A stretch of DNA of 20,094 bases from Acidobacteriota bacterium. GTDB taxonomy: Bacteria; Acidobacteriota; Thermoanaerobaculia; Multivoradales; SZUA-115. The stretch's first letter is position 1. Each line of letters begins with the position of its first letter. The stretch is from the NCBI GenBank assembly GCA_003231035.1, contig QIHU01000424.1:1-20094 (forward strand). The letters run 5' to 3'. Below the pieces are notes generated by a model, which saw only the letters and a program-made list of their open reading frames with translations, was not told the origin of the DNA and did no database searches. Below, piece after piece: positions 1 to 8,248 of the stretch. The translations under genes and the position numbers were made by a program.

Positions 1-457
1 GGGCCACTTGGCCGCCATCGTCCAGCAAGGGAGGCAGTGCTAGCAGGAGGCGCTCGTAGTCTCGGTAACTGTACGGCGGATCGGCGAAAATCAGGTCGAA
101 CGAAGCGGGACGATGGCGGGCCAACGGGGCCAGCGCCTGGGGCAATTTTCCGTACTGGGCACGGAGCCGCTCGCCGGCTTGGAGGGGGGCGAAGTTATTC
201 TCTAGGAGCCCTAGAGCCGTTCGGTTTCCCTCGATGGCGAGGACCTCGGCCGCTCCACGCCCCGCCGCTTCCGCCGCCACGACTCCACTCCCAGCAAACA
301 GGTCCAGAACCCGCGCGTCGGTGAGTTCGCCTTGCCAGATCGAGAAGAGAGCTTCGCGAACGCGGCCCACGGTCGGCCGCGCCCCCTCGGGCACCCGTAA
401 CAAGCGTCCCCGATAGGCTCCTCCGGCCACCCGAACCGCGCCTTGGCTTTTTCCCAC
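1..457 (-). CDS. rsmD: 16S rRNA (guanine-N2)-methyltransferase RsmD, C-terminus beyond the left edge
   Basis: RsmD methylates N2 of G966 of 16S rRNA with S-adenosylmethionine during 30S assembly. About 152 codons are in the window; the family is usually near 185, so only the C-terminal part is missing. The N-terminal region reads RVAGGAYRGRLLRVPEG, then a PTVGRVREALFSIW segment, both typical of RsmD. The SAM-binding motif I is VLDLFAGSGVVAAEA, and the catalytic motif is DLIFADPPY. I place the start at the GTG at 457-455, whose first base is also the last base of the upstream gene's TAG stop (459-457), a one-base overlap that suggests translational coupling. The same frame stays open further upstream because of the apparent frameshift in the preceding gene, so an automatic caller may give a false fusion or a start that is too long. 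Confidence 0.9.
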   Translation of the reverse strand, partial: MGKSQGAVRVAGGAYRGRLLRVPEGARPTVGRVREALFSIWQGELTDARVLDLFAGSGVVAAEAAGRGAAEVLAIEGNRTALGLLENNFAPLQAGERLRAQYGKLPQALAPLARHRPASFDLIFADPPYSYRDYERLLLALPPLLDDGGQVA

Positions 458-1141
458 TAGCGGTAGCGGCGACGGCGTGAGATCAGTTCCACGAACTCGC
501 GATGCAGGTCGTCGAGGGCCACGAAGAGAACCAGCGGTTGATCGTTCGATGCCCCTCTTGAGCTTGGTGAATCCCACCACCCGATAGCGGTTACCGTCAA
601 AGCGTCTCAGAACATCGCCCCCCTTGGGTAGGTAGCCGATGGGGAGCCGCGAGCGAGAACTCTCTTCGCGGGTCTTGGTTTCAAGCTCGGCGACCACCGA
701 TACCACTCTGGACAAAGCCAGGGAGAGGCTATCGAACGGGCCGTACGAGAACACCTGCGGCGCGCGGCCGGGAATCCGGAGGGTCACCACACACTCGTCG
801 ATCCAATCTCCCCCGGCGTTGGCGGAGCGGCGATCAGTCTCTGAGAGATCCTCCTCGGCCAAGCGGTTGATGTAGCCGTCGACCTCGGGACGGGTCAACT
901 CCAGCAGGGTCATCTCCAGCTCGTCGAGGGGTCCGAAGCGGTGGCGCAGCGTACCGTTGGCGAAGAGGGTGATCTCGCCACGCCCGAGGGAGCTGCGGCA
1001 GTCCCGTTTGATCACCTCGTAAGAGCGCCGGTCTTCAATCAGGATATCGCTGGTCGCGGCCTGGACCGCCGAGAGCGGCAGCAAGAGTCCCACCACGATC
1101 AGCCCAGCGGCCGCAGCGATCGAACCGACGGCTCTGCTCAT
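457..1141 (-). pseudogene. Unrecognised exported protein with an apparent one-base frameshift near its C-terminus
   Basis: I do not recognise this family. Translation from the ATG at 1141 gives a Sec-type signal peptide: a short basic start, a hydrophobic run (GLIVVGLLLPL) and a likely cut after VQA near residue 28. The mature part of about 200 residues has two cysteines (in KRDCRSS and DECVV). The start overlaps the CCA-enzyme stop as ATGA. Near 552-555 (CCCC on the plus strand) the frame breaks. The original frame becomes an Arg/Pro/Ser-rich string and runs into rsmD. The other frame gives a protein-like end (LVLFVALDDLHREFVELISRR) and stops at TAG 459-457, exactly at the rsmD start. The corrected length is 684 nt, or 227 residues. 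The cause could be a sequencing or assembly error, a real mutation or programmed shifting. I favour an error or a recent mutation. Confidence 0.7.
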
Positions 1142-2499
1142 TCCTGCCTCCTCTCCTCGGACTGTTCGAAGATCTGACGCGCCATCGCTAGCTCCTCCTC
1201 AGCGGTGATCGTCCGGTCGAGACGGGCGCCCCGAATTTCTTCCAGTGTTCGGCCCAGCTCGCGCCCTGGCTGGAACCCGATGGCGAGGAGATCGCGCCCC
1301 GAGATGGTCAATTGTAGCCCGCGCATCTCCGCGATCTCGCGCCAAGCCCAGCCGGCCGGGGTGGGCTCGACGGCGTCGGCGCGGCCAGCCCCCTCAGCAA
1401 GGGCATGCATCAGCAGTAATTCATCGCCGCTGAGGTGGCGCAGTTTTTCGGAAACCACCCGCGGGGCAAGGTTCCGTGGCCCGAGGGTGAGGAGTCCATG
1501 GGAAGCCTCGGCGATCCTCCCGATCCCTTCGACGAGCAGGTATCGAGCACCCGCCGGGAGTTGCAGCCGCTCGGCCAGATCGTTGCGCACTGACCGCGGT
1601 CGATCCCAAACCCAGGCCGTGAGGAGGAGCGCGACGCGGCCTTTCCCCTCCCTCTGCTCTACCTCGCTCCGTTCCAAGATCCTGGTCAACCTCAAGAATC
1701 GATCCTGCTCGGCCGTGCCCCACTGGAGGGCCGGATGCAGACTCTCGGTTACCCCCAGCGCAGCGAGACGGTCGAGGGTTGCGGAGGGATTGGCACTAGC
1801 CAGAGTCAGGCTCAGCTCCTGACGGAGTCGACCGCTCGACAGCCGGTCGAAAACGGCCTCGGCGACCACCTGAGCCACCAGCTCTTCAGCGGCAAGGTCG
1901 AGACGCAGGCCGAGACGGAGCTCGAAGCGAGCGGCGCGCAGGATGCGGGTGGGGTCATCCTGGAACGAACGTTCATGCAACACCCGCAAGAAACCGGCCG
2001 CCAAATCTCCGTGGCCCGAGAAGAGATCGACCAACTCCGCCGGTCGGTGCGAGCGAGAGAAGAGAGGAATCGCCATCGCGTTGACGGAGAAATCTCTGCG
2101 CCGCAGGTCCTCGGTCAAAGCAGCGCGTTCGACCACCGGCAAGGAGGCTGGCTGGGGGTAGGTCTCGCCTCGGGCAGCAGCGATGTCGATTCGGCAGCCT
2201 GAGGGGGTGGACAACTCCCCCGTCATGAAGGTGGGATGCAGGCGGAGCGGGACTTCGAGCCGGTCGGCGAGACCGCGGGCGAAGGCTGCGCCATCTCCAT
2301 CCACCACCAGATCCAGGTCGACGCTCTCGCGCCCTAGCAACAGATCCCGCACCACACCACCGACTAGGTAGACCGGCATATCCAGCTGACGCGCCAGCTC
2401 ACCGGCGATCCGGGTAGCCTCCACGACCCTCGGCGAGAGCTGGGCAAGTCGATCCAGCAGTGCCTTGAGGTTGGAGGGGAGTGGCGTAAGGTCAGGCAC
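1138..2499 (-). CDS. cca: CCA tRNA nucleotidyltransferase / poly(A) polymerase family protein
   Basis: This enzyme adds or repairs the 3' CCA (or only part of it) on tRNAs using CTP and ATP. The nucleotidyltransferase head is clear: YLVGGVVRDLLLG at residues 44-56 with the GG..RD signature, followed by the metal-binding DLD at 61-63. Then come the RRDFSVNAMAIPLF block, the DPTRILRAARF helix of the class II RNA-binding neck, and a C-terminal GRDLLAIGFQPGRELG segment found in many family members. At 453 residues it is normal length. The GTG start at 2499 has a GGAG nine bases upstream and follows the dnaE stop by 54 bases. Its stop overlaps the next start as ATGA. The tRNA in this window already encodes CCA, so here the enzyme may act mainly in repair. 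Sequence alone does not separate CCA-adding from A-adding or poly(A) polymerase members. Confidence 0.9.
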   Translation of the reverse strand: MPDLTPLPSNLKALLDRLAQLSPRVVEATRIAGELARQLDMPVYLVGGVVRDLLLGRESVDLDLVVDGDGAAFARGLADRLEVPLRLHPTFMTGELSTPSGCRIDIAAARGETYPQPASLPVVERAALTEDLRRRDFSVNAMAIPLFSRSHRPAELVDLFSGHGDLAAGFLRVLHERSFQDDPTRILRAARFELRLGLRLDLAAEELVAQVVAEAVFDRLSSGRLRQELSLTLASANPSATLDRLAALGVTESLHPALQWGTAEQDRFLRLTRILERSEVEQREGKGRVALLLTAWVWDRPRSVRNDLAERLQLPAGARYLLVEGIGRIAEASHGLLTLGPRNLAPRVVSEKLRHLSGDELLLMHALAEGAGRADAVEPTPAGWAWREIAEMRGLQLTISGRDLLAIGFQPGRELGRTLEEIRGARLDRTITAEEELAMARQIFEQSEERRQE

Positions 2500-2553
2500 G
2501 GAGGTGAACTCCAGGTAGATTTGTACCCGCGCTCACCACGCTGTCCGGGAGAC

Positions 2554-5500
2554 TCACTCCTTCTTTGGAAACCGGGTATGCACCCGGTCCCGGCCCAGCA
2601 GACGCTCAATCGCCCCGAGCACCGGCCCCTCGGCGTCGACCTTGTAGCGTTCCAAATCCTTGACCACGACGACGGCGTCGGCCAACTCGATGCGCAGCTC
2701 GACAGCGACCGCCCCAGGGTGTTCGATCAGCAGATCGCGTAGTTTCAGCAGATCGCCCGCGGAAAGGGTCTCGCTCAGTCGCACCTCGACCGCAATGGGC
2801 CGGTGATGGGTCACCTGCTGGAGCGGCACGATTTCGTCGACACTGAGTTCGAGTTCACTGCCTCGCGAGCGCGCCTGCGCCTTGACGATCACCACCGCCT
2901 CGTCTTCGAGCAAGTGGCCGAACTGTTGGAGCTGGTTGGCGAACAGCATGACTGGCACGGAGCCGTAGAGATCTTCCAGAACGAAACGGCCCATGAAACG
3001 GCCGGCGTTGCGGCCACTCTTGATTTTGGTGCGTCGCATCCTCGCCACCAGGCCGCCGACCGTGACCTGGTTGCCAGCTTCTTCCTTGAGGCTCTCGGTG
3101 TTGTGCGACGACAGCCGGTCGAGCTCGTCGCGAAATTCCTCCAGCGGGTTACCGGTGACGTAGAAGCCGAGCGCCTCTTTCTCGAAGGAGAGCCGGTCCC
3201 GCTCGCTCCACTCGGGGGTCGCCGGGTCGGGCTGGGGTTCGAGCGAAGCGACGTTGGCAAAGAGGTTCTCCTGCCCCGCTTCTTCCTCGCGGCGGCGGCG
3301 CTGGGCAAAATCCAGAACCTTGTCGAGTGCCTCCATCAGCGCCGCGCGATGGATCGCCAAGCTGTCGAAACAGCCCGCCTTGATACTGGCTTCGAAGACT
3401 TTGCGGTTGACCGCCTTGAGGTCCAGTTGGGTGGCGAAGTGGACAAAACTAGTAAATTTTCCAACCCGGTGGCGGCTCTCCAGAACCGCCTCGATGGCCC
3501 CTTCCCCCACCCCTTTGACCGCCCCCAGTCCAAAGCGGATGTTGGGGCCCACGACGGTAAACCACCAGTCGCTCTCGTTGACGTCCGGCTGCAAGATCTC
3601 GATCCCCATCGCATTGCACTCGCGGACGTACTTGGAAATCGAGTCGCTAGAGGAGAGTTCCGAGTTGAGCATCGCCGCCATGAAGGCGACCGGATGGTGG
3701 ACCTTCAGGTAGGCCGTCTTGTAGGCCAGCATGGCGTAGGCGACGCTGTGGCTCTTGTTGAATCCGTAGCCCGCGAAGGGCTCGATGTAATCCCACAGTT
3801 CCTGCGCCTTGGCGCGGGCGAAGCCCTGGCTCTCGGCCCCGTCGAGGAATTTCTCCTTCTGCTCGGCCATTGCCTCGACGCTCTTCTTGCCCATCGCCTT
3901 GCGCAAAAGATCGGCCTGCCCCATGGTGAAGCCGGCGACGGTCACCGCGATCTGCATCACCTGTTCCTGGTAGACGATGACCCCGTAGGTCTCTTCGAGT
4001 AGCTCCTTCGTCTCGGCCAGGATATAGCGCACTTTCTTGCGCCCCTGCTTACGCTGAATGTACTCCTCGACCATGCCGACAGAGAGAGCGCCCGGTCGGT
4101 AGAGGGCATTGAAGGCCGCCAGGTCTTCAAACTTCGAAGGTTTGGCGCGGCGCAGAAGATCCTTCATCCCCCGCGACTCGAACTGGAAGATGCCGTCCGT
4201 ACGGCCGTCGCAGAAGAGCTGAAAGGTGGCGCCATCGTCGAGCGGCACGGTGTCGAGGTCGAGATCGATTCCGCTCTGCGCCAGGATGGTGACCGCGTCG
4301 TGAATCACGGTGAGCGTGCGCAGCCCCAGGAAATCCATCTTCAAGAGTCCCAACCCCTCGATGATGTCCTTGTCCCACTGGGTCATGATCTCGTCTTTGC
4401 TGTTCTTGTAGAGGGGGACCACCTCTTCCAGCGGACGAGGGGTGATCACCACCCCGGCGGCGTGGACCGAAGCGTGGCGGGTCAGCCCTTCGAGCCGGCT
4501 CCCGATCTCGATGATCTGGGCCACTTCCGGGTCCTTGGCCGCTTCGCTCTTCAGCTCGTCGACCTCCTGGGCGGCGGCGGCTAGCGAGCGGGTCATGTCT
4601 GGTATCAGCTTGGAGATACGATCGACCTTGGCGTAGGGGACTCCCATCACCCGGCCCACATCGCGAATCACCGCTTTAGCGGCCAGCGTTCCGAAGGTGA
4701 TGATCTGCGCCACATGGTCGCGGCCATACTTTTGCGCCACGTATTGGATGACCTCGGAGCGCCGACGCATGCAGAAATCGATATCGATATCCGGCATGCT
4801 GATCCGTTCGGGGTTCAAGAAGCGCTCGAAGAGCAGGTCGTACTGCAAGGGATCGATATCGGTGATGCGCAGGGCGTAGGAGACCAGAGAGCCAGCGGCG
4901 GAACCACGCCCCGGCCCGACGGGGATTCCGCTCTCGCGGGCGTAGCGCATGAAGTCCCAGGTGATCATGAAATATCCGGGAAATCCCATGGTCTTGATGA
5001 TCCCGATCTCACGTTCGAGGCGCTCGTGGTACGCGGCTTCTCCTAAGCGCACCAGCGCTGGGGAGCCAAGCCTGCGCAGCTCCTCAAAGCGCTCCTCCAA
5101 GCCACGCTGGGTGACTTCCTCGAAGTACGACTCCAACGAATAGCCCGAGGGAACGGGGAAGTCGGGCAAGTGGAACTGGCCGGTGGGAATCTCAAGCTCG
5201 CAGCTCTCGGCCACCGCCAAGGTATTCTCCAGCGCCTTGGCGTCCTGGGGAAAGAGGGCGTACATCTCGTCCGCCGACTTCATGTAGAAGTTGTCCGAGG
5301 CGTAGCGCATGCGGTCCGAATCCGAGACCATCTTCTGAGTGCCGATGCAGAGGAGAACGTCGTGGGCCACCGCGTCGTCCTTGCGCAGGTAGTGACAGTC
5401 GTTGGTGATCACCAGCGGGATTCCGGTGCGCTGCGAGATCCGGCGCACCACTTCGTTGCACCGTTCCTGCTCTTCGATACCGTGGTATTGCATCTCCAGG

Positions 5501-6009
5501 TAGTAGTTGCCCTCACCGAAAATATCGCGATGCTCGCAGGCCAACGCTTCCGCGCGCTTTTCATCGGCGGTGAGAATCGCCTGGTTGACCTCACCCTGAA
5601 GGCAGGCGGAGAGGCAAACGATCCCCTCGCTGTGCTTCTTCATCAGCTCATGATCGATGCGCGGTCGATAGTAGAACCCCTCGAGGAAGGCGCGCGAGGT
5701 GAGCTTGATCAGATTCTTGTAGCCGGTCTCATTCTGGGCCAACAGAACAAGGTGATTGCTCTTGCTACCCGGCTTACGTTCCCGCATGTCGCCCGGCGTC
5801 ACGTAAGCCTCGATGCCAACGATCGGCTTGACTCCCGACTTCCTGGCCTTGTTGTAGAACTCGATGGCACCGAACATGTTGCCGTGATCGGTCAACCCCA
5901 TCGCCGGGTTTCCAGCTTCTCCAGCCGTATCGATCACATCCTGGAGGCGGTTGGCGCCATCGAGCAGGCTGTACTGGCTGTGGAGGTGAAGATGAACGAA
6001 ATCAGACAC
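2554..6009 (-). CDS. dnaE: DNA polymerase III subunit alpha
   Basis: This is the catalytic subunit of the replicative DNA polymerase. At 1151 residues it matches the usual DnaE length. The PHP domain opens the protein (FVHLHLHSQYSLLDGA, residues 4-19). Its likely metal ligands look intact: HLHLH, TDHGN, GIEAYV, NHLVLLAQN and NDCHYL near 206. The polymerase active site is MPDIDIDFC, with the catalytic pair at D409 and D411. Later come the helix-hairpin-helix region and the C-terminal OB fold (near 990-1060, QVTVGGLVARMRRTKIKSG). QENLF, late in the protein, resembles the beta-clamp motif. The GTG start at 6009-6007 has a strong GGGGAG seven bases upstream. A separate DnaQ proofreading subunit is not visible. 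The intact-looking PHP domain allows, but does not prove, intrinsic proofreading. Confidence 0.97.
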   Translation of the reverse strand: MSDFVHLHLHSQYSLLDGANRLQDVIDTAGEAGNPAMGLTDHGNMFGAIEFYNKARKSGVKPIVGIEAYVTPGDMRERKPGSKSNHLVLLAQNETGYKNLIKLTSRAFLEGFYYRPRIDHELMKKHSEGIVCLSACLQGEVNQAILTADEKRAEALACEHRDIFGEGNYYLEMQYHGIEEQERCNEVVRRISQRTGIPLVITNDCHYLRKDDAVAHDVLLCIGTQKMVSDSDRMRYASDNFYMKSADEMYALFPQDAKALENTLAVAESCELEIPTGQFHLPDFPVPSGYSLESYFEEVTQRGLEERFEELRRLGSPALVRLGEAAYHERLEREIGIIKTMGFPGYFMITWDFMRYARESGIPVGPGRGSAAGSLVSYALRITDIDPLQYDLLFERFLNPERISMPDIDIDFCMRRRSEVIQYVAQKYGRDHVAQIITFGTLAAKAVIRDVGRVMGVPYAKVDRISKLIPDMTRSLAAAAQEVDELKSEAAKDPEVAQIIEIGSRLEGLTRHASVHAAGVVITPRPLEEVVPLYKNSKDEIMTQWDKDIIEGLGLLKMDFLGLRTLTVIHDAVTILAQSGIDLDLDTVPLDDGATFQLFCDGRTDGIFQFESRGMKDLLRRAKPSKFEDLAAFNALYRPGALSVGMVEEYIQRKQGRKKVRYILAETKELLEETYGVIVYQEQVMQIAVTVAGFTMGQADLLRKAMGKKSVEAMAEQKEKFLDGAESQGFARAKAQELWDYIEPFAGYGFNKSHSVAYAMLAYKTAYLKVHHPVAFMAAMLNSELSSSDSISKYVRECNAMGIEILQPDVNESDWWFTVVGPNIRFGLGAVKGVGEGAIEAVLESRHRVGKFTSFVHFATQLDLKAVNRKVFEASIKAGCFDSLAIHRAALMEALDKVLDFAQRRRREEEAGQENLFANVASLEPQPDPATPEWSERDRLSFEKEALGFYVTGNPLEEFRDELDRLSSHNTESLKEEAGNQVTVGGLVARMRRTKIKSGRNAGRFMGRFVLEDLYGSVPVMLFANQLQQFGHLLEDEAVVIVKAQARSRGSELELSVDEIVPLQQVTHHRPIAVEVRLSETLSAGDLLKLRDLLIEHPGAVAVELRIELADAVVVVKDLERYKVDAEGPVLGAIERLLGRDRVHTRFPKKE

Positions 6010-6037
6010 AGCGAAGCTCCCCTACGCCTCGGCCAGC

Positions 6038-6051
6038 TACGGTAATCCGTA
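6038..6051. repeat. Short inverted repeat TACGG-4-CCGTA upstream of dnaE
   Basis: Five-base arms TACGG and CCGTA flank TAAT, 29 bases before the dnaE start. It is too short and lacks a T-tract, so it is not a terminator. It could be a small operator or a chance event. Confidence 0.3.
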
Positions 6052-6060
6052 ACTCACCGT

Positions 6061-6080
6061 GGCAATTCATGGCAATTCAT
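6061..6080. repeat. Two exact tandem copies of a 10-bp unit between pgsA and dnaE
   Basis: GGCAATTCAT is repeated exactly twice, and the array ends two bases short of the pgsA stop codon. On the minus strand it includes an eight-codon reading frame (MNCHELPR, stop), which is probably meaningless. It looks like a recent slippage duplication. Confidence 0.8.
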
Positions 6081-6082
6081 GG

Positions 6083-6658
6083 CTACCGCGGGTCTCGTTC
6101 TTCAGTGTTGGCGGCGGCCGCCAACCGATTCGCCAGATACATATAGTTGAGGCCCGAGAGGACGGTGAAAATCGCCACCAGAATCACCGCCACCCGGGTC
6201 ACTTGAGCGAGTTGCTCAAACAGGCCGGTCAACAAGACGAGCACCACCGCTCCCACCTGTACCGCGGTGGTCCACTTGCTGATCTTGGCGGGGGGAAACT
6301 TCGACACACCGACCGCCAGGTAGAGGATCAGCGAGACCACCACGATGAGCACGTCGCGGGTGATTACCAAGACCGAAACCCAGACCGGGATTGGGACGCC
6401 CGGATAGACTCCGGGAACCGCCAGGGTCGCGTAGGCGGAGACCAGCAACAGCTTGTCCGCCATCGGGTCTAGGTAGGCGCCGAGAACCGTCTGTTGGCTC
6501 CAGAAGCGCGCGATCAAGCCATCCAAGGCATCGGTCAACCCCGCCACCAAGAAAATCAGTACCGCCTCTTTGGGCCGCCCGTTGAGCACCGCAATAATAA
6601 ACAGTGGGATCAGTCCCATGCGCAGCAGCGAGAGTAGATTGGGTATGGTGAAGTTCAT
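6083..6658 (-). CDS. pgsA: CDP-diacylglycerol--glycerol-3-phosphate 3-phosphatidyltransferase
   Basis: PgsA is an inner-membrane enzyme that joins CDP-diacylglycerol and glycerol-3-phosphate to give phosphatidylglycerophosphate, the committed step to phosphatidylglycerol and cardiolipin. The full CDP-alcohol phosphotransferase signature is present: DALDGLIAR, eight residues, then GAYLDPMADK, which fits D-x2-DG-x2-AR-x8-G-x3-D-x3-D. The N-terminus NFTIPNLLSLLRMGLIP is typical, and several hydrophobic helices follow the active site. The 191-residue length is usual for PgsA. The ATG at 6658-6656 overlaps the stop of the upstream lipoprotein-like gene as ATGA, and no good Shine-Dalgarno sequence is seen, so it is probably translated by coupling. 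Other members of the superfamily, such as phosphatidylserine synthase, fit less well because of the PgsA-type N-terminus. Confidence 0.95.
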   Translation of the reverse strand: MNFTIPNLLSLLRMGLIPLFIIAVLNGRPKEAVLIFLVAGLTDALDGLIARFWSQQTVLGAYLDPMADKLLLVSAYATLAVPGVYPGVPIPVWVSVLVITRDVLIVVVSLILYLAVGVSKFPPAKISKWTTAVQVGAVVLVLLTGLFEQLAQVTRVAVILVAIFTVLSGLNYMYLANRLAAAANTEERDPR

Positions 6659-8010
6659 TGCTGGTGCAGGGTCCTGCGTACCATCTCAACCGCCTCGGGG
6701 CCGCTCACCGGGCCTTGCAGTAGACACTCCGCGCGGTCACTCAGCAACAAACAGCGCACCGCCGCCTCGCACAACGCTTGGGCTGAGGAGCGCCGATCAA
6801 AACGACCCCCGGCCAGGCAGGCAGGTGGCGGCTCGCCGTCAGCCAAGGTGATGAGTAGGGAGCGCAATGCCTCGCCAAGGGTGACCGCGCGGGCGGGCGC
6901 GAAGTGGTGCAACGTGGCGTCGACTCCCATCAGCCCTAGGTTGACGACGCGGGAGATCTCCTCGCGGTTCGAGTGGTCGAAAATATCGTTGGCGATCCGC
7001 GCTCGACGCGGACGACCGTAGCGTACTTCGGGAACCAGCCAGTAGAGAAGCGAGGCGAACTGCGACCGATCCAGTTCGGGTTGAAGATCAACTAGGGCTC
7101 GCACCTCCTCCGGCAGCAGCTGGAGTCGCCAGCGAAAGCGAGCCACCGCCAGAGATTCGGCGAGGGTTGGATCGTCGGGGAACTCCGCCGCCAAACCTTG
7201 AAAAATCTGCAGCCCCGTGGTCGAATCTCCGACCTGAAGTTCCAACTCGCCATGGCGGCGGATGAGATCGAGATCGTCAAATCCTCGCTGCGCCAACCGG
7301 CGGATCGCTAGCAATTCGCCATTGGCATCTCCGCTGGCGACGGAGAGGGCTCGGCGCCCCTCCAGGCTGAAGTCCTCGCCCGGTGCCCACAACTCGAGGC
7401 GGGCGAGCGACCTCTCCGCCTGAGCGAAGCGGCCGCGCTCCATCGCATCGGCAAAGCGTAGGGAGACCGCCTCGATCGCACGCGGGAGCAATCTCTTGGC
7501 GCGACGCGCGGCCTCCTCGTTCATCCGCTGGCTCGCCAGATAGCCCTCGCAGGCTTCAACCAGTCTCCCCAGCCCTTCTTGCGCCAGGGCCAGCGTCAAG
7601 ACGGCAGCGGTGTAGTCCGGCGTTTCCTGGATCAACGGACGCAAGCGCCGAGCCGCGGCCTCCAACTTCCCCGCCACCAAGTCCGCCTGCGCCGCTAGCA
7701 CCAATGCTGGAGCCAACTCGGGATCGACCGCCAACAAGCGCTGCGCGGTGGCCGTCACTTCCTGTGGGTTGCTCCCCGCGATCAGGCGCCGATAGGCGGT
7801 GGCGAGTTCCGCTTGGCGCCCCACGTCCAAGCCGAGCGGATAGTTCTCGACCGGGTTGAGTAACAGGAGGCGATCGGCCCGCGGCACCGCCGCCACCCTA
7901 GCGGGGCGCGCGGAAGGCGGCGGCGGCGGTGCCGACGCACAAGCCTGAGTCATCGCCACCGCGGCCACTAAAACCAGCGATCTGCTCGCAGTCAATCCCC
8001 TCAACCGCAC
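6655..8010 (-). CDS. Unrecognised exported, probably lipid-anchored, helical-repeat protein
   Basis: I cannot name this family. The frame is open from 8130, but the part before 8027 overlaps hfq in another frame and looks like its shadow. I therefore place the start at the GTG at 8010-8008; the TTG at 8004 is an alternative, with AAGG nine bases upstream. The N-terminus has basic residues, a hydrophobic stretch (SLVLVAAVAM) and TQAC, a weak lipobox; the protein may instead be cut by signal peptidase I after ACASA. A proline-rich linker (APPPPPSARP) follows. The rest is Ala/Leu/Arg/Glu-rich helix pairs resembling TPR repeats, for example the stretch around LAPALVLAAQADLVAGKLE. The final 130 residues, with REEISRVVNLGLMG, look like a separate helical unit. 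About 451 residues. It lies 16 bases after hfq and overlaps pgsA by four. Confidence 0.75.
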   Translation of the reverse strand: MRLRGLTASRSLVLVAAVAMTQACASAPPPPPSARPARVAAVPRADRLLLLNPVENYPLGLDVGRQAELATAYRRLIAGSNPQEVTATAQRLLAVDPELAPALVLAAQADLVAGKLEAAARRLRPLIQETPDYTAAVLTLALAQEGLGRLVEACEGYLASQRMNEEAARRAKRLLPRAIEAVSLRFADAMERGRFAQAERSLARLELWAPGEDFSLEGRRALSVASGDANGELLAIRRLAQRGFDDLDLIRRHGELELQVGDSTTGLQIFQGLAAEFPDDPTLAESLAVARFRWRLQLLPEEVRALVDLQPELDRSQFASLLYWLVPEVRYGRPRRARIANDIFDHSNREEISRVVNLGLMGVDATLHHFAPARAVTLGEALRSLLITLADGEPPPACLAGGRFDRRSSAQALCEAAVRCLLLSDRAECLLQGPVSGPEAVEMVRRTLHQQ

Positions 8011-8026
8011 CGCCCTTGAAGAAAAA

Positions 8027-8248
8027 CTAGTCGGAAGCCGCGACCGCCGCAGCGCTGATCGTTGTGATGGCATGCTTGTAAACAAGAATCTCATTGCCGT
8101 CAACCTCCAGAACCACGGCAAAGCGATCAAACCGCCGAATGCGTCCGGAAAGACTGGTGCCAGTCACCAGCTCCACATGCATCGGTCGCGCTTCTTTGAG
8201 GCTCTGAAATAGAAATCCATCCTGGATGTTGATGTTGTGCTTAGGCAT
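8027..8248 (-). CDS. hfq: RNA chaperone Hfq
   Basis: Hfq is a hexameric Sm-like protein that binds small RNAs and mRNAs and promotes their pairing. The 73-residue product MPKHNINIQDGFLFQSL... has the Sm1 motif around VELVTGTSLSGRIRRFDRFAVVLE and the diagnostic Sm2 motif YKHAITTI; the usual proximal-face residues Q and YKH are present. The tail after Sm2 is short (SAAAVAASD), without the long disordered C-terminus of enterobacterial Hfq. An upstream in-frame ATG at 8347 exists, but the family N-terminus and the overlap with miaA support the ATG at 8248-8246. This start lies inside the last codons of miaA (8-base overlap). The miaA-hfq order is widely conserved in bacteria, which supports both assignments. 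Confidence 0.97.
   Translation of the reverse strand: MPKHNINIQDGFLFQSLKEARPMHVELVTGTSLSGRIRRFDRFAVVLEVDGNEILVYKHAITTISAAAVAASD

Noticed and set aside
1..1141. Natural fusion of an exported protein with RsmD
   Set aside because: A signal peptide on a ribosomal RNA methyltransferase makes no sense, the joining text is non-protein-like, and the other frame ends exactly at the rsmD start.
2803..4002. Plus-strand open frame of 399 codons
   Set aside because: It lies wholly antisense to dnaE, shows no recognisable domain, and its Leu/Val/His/Asp-rich text is typical of the complement of a high-GC gene.
5170..6045. Plus-strand open frame of 291 codons
   Set aside because: It is antisense to the dnaE PHP domain, with no family features and no ribosome-binding site.
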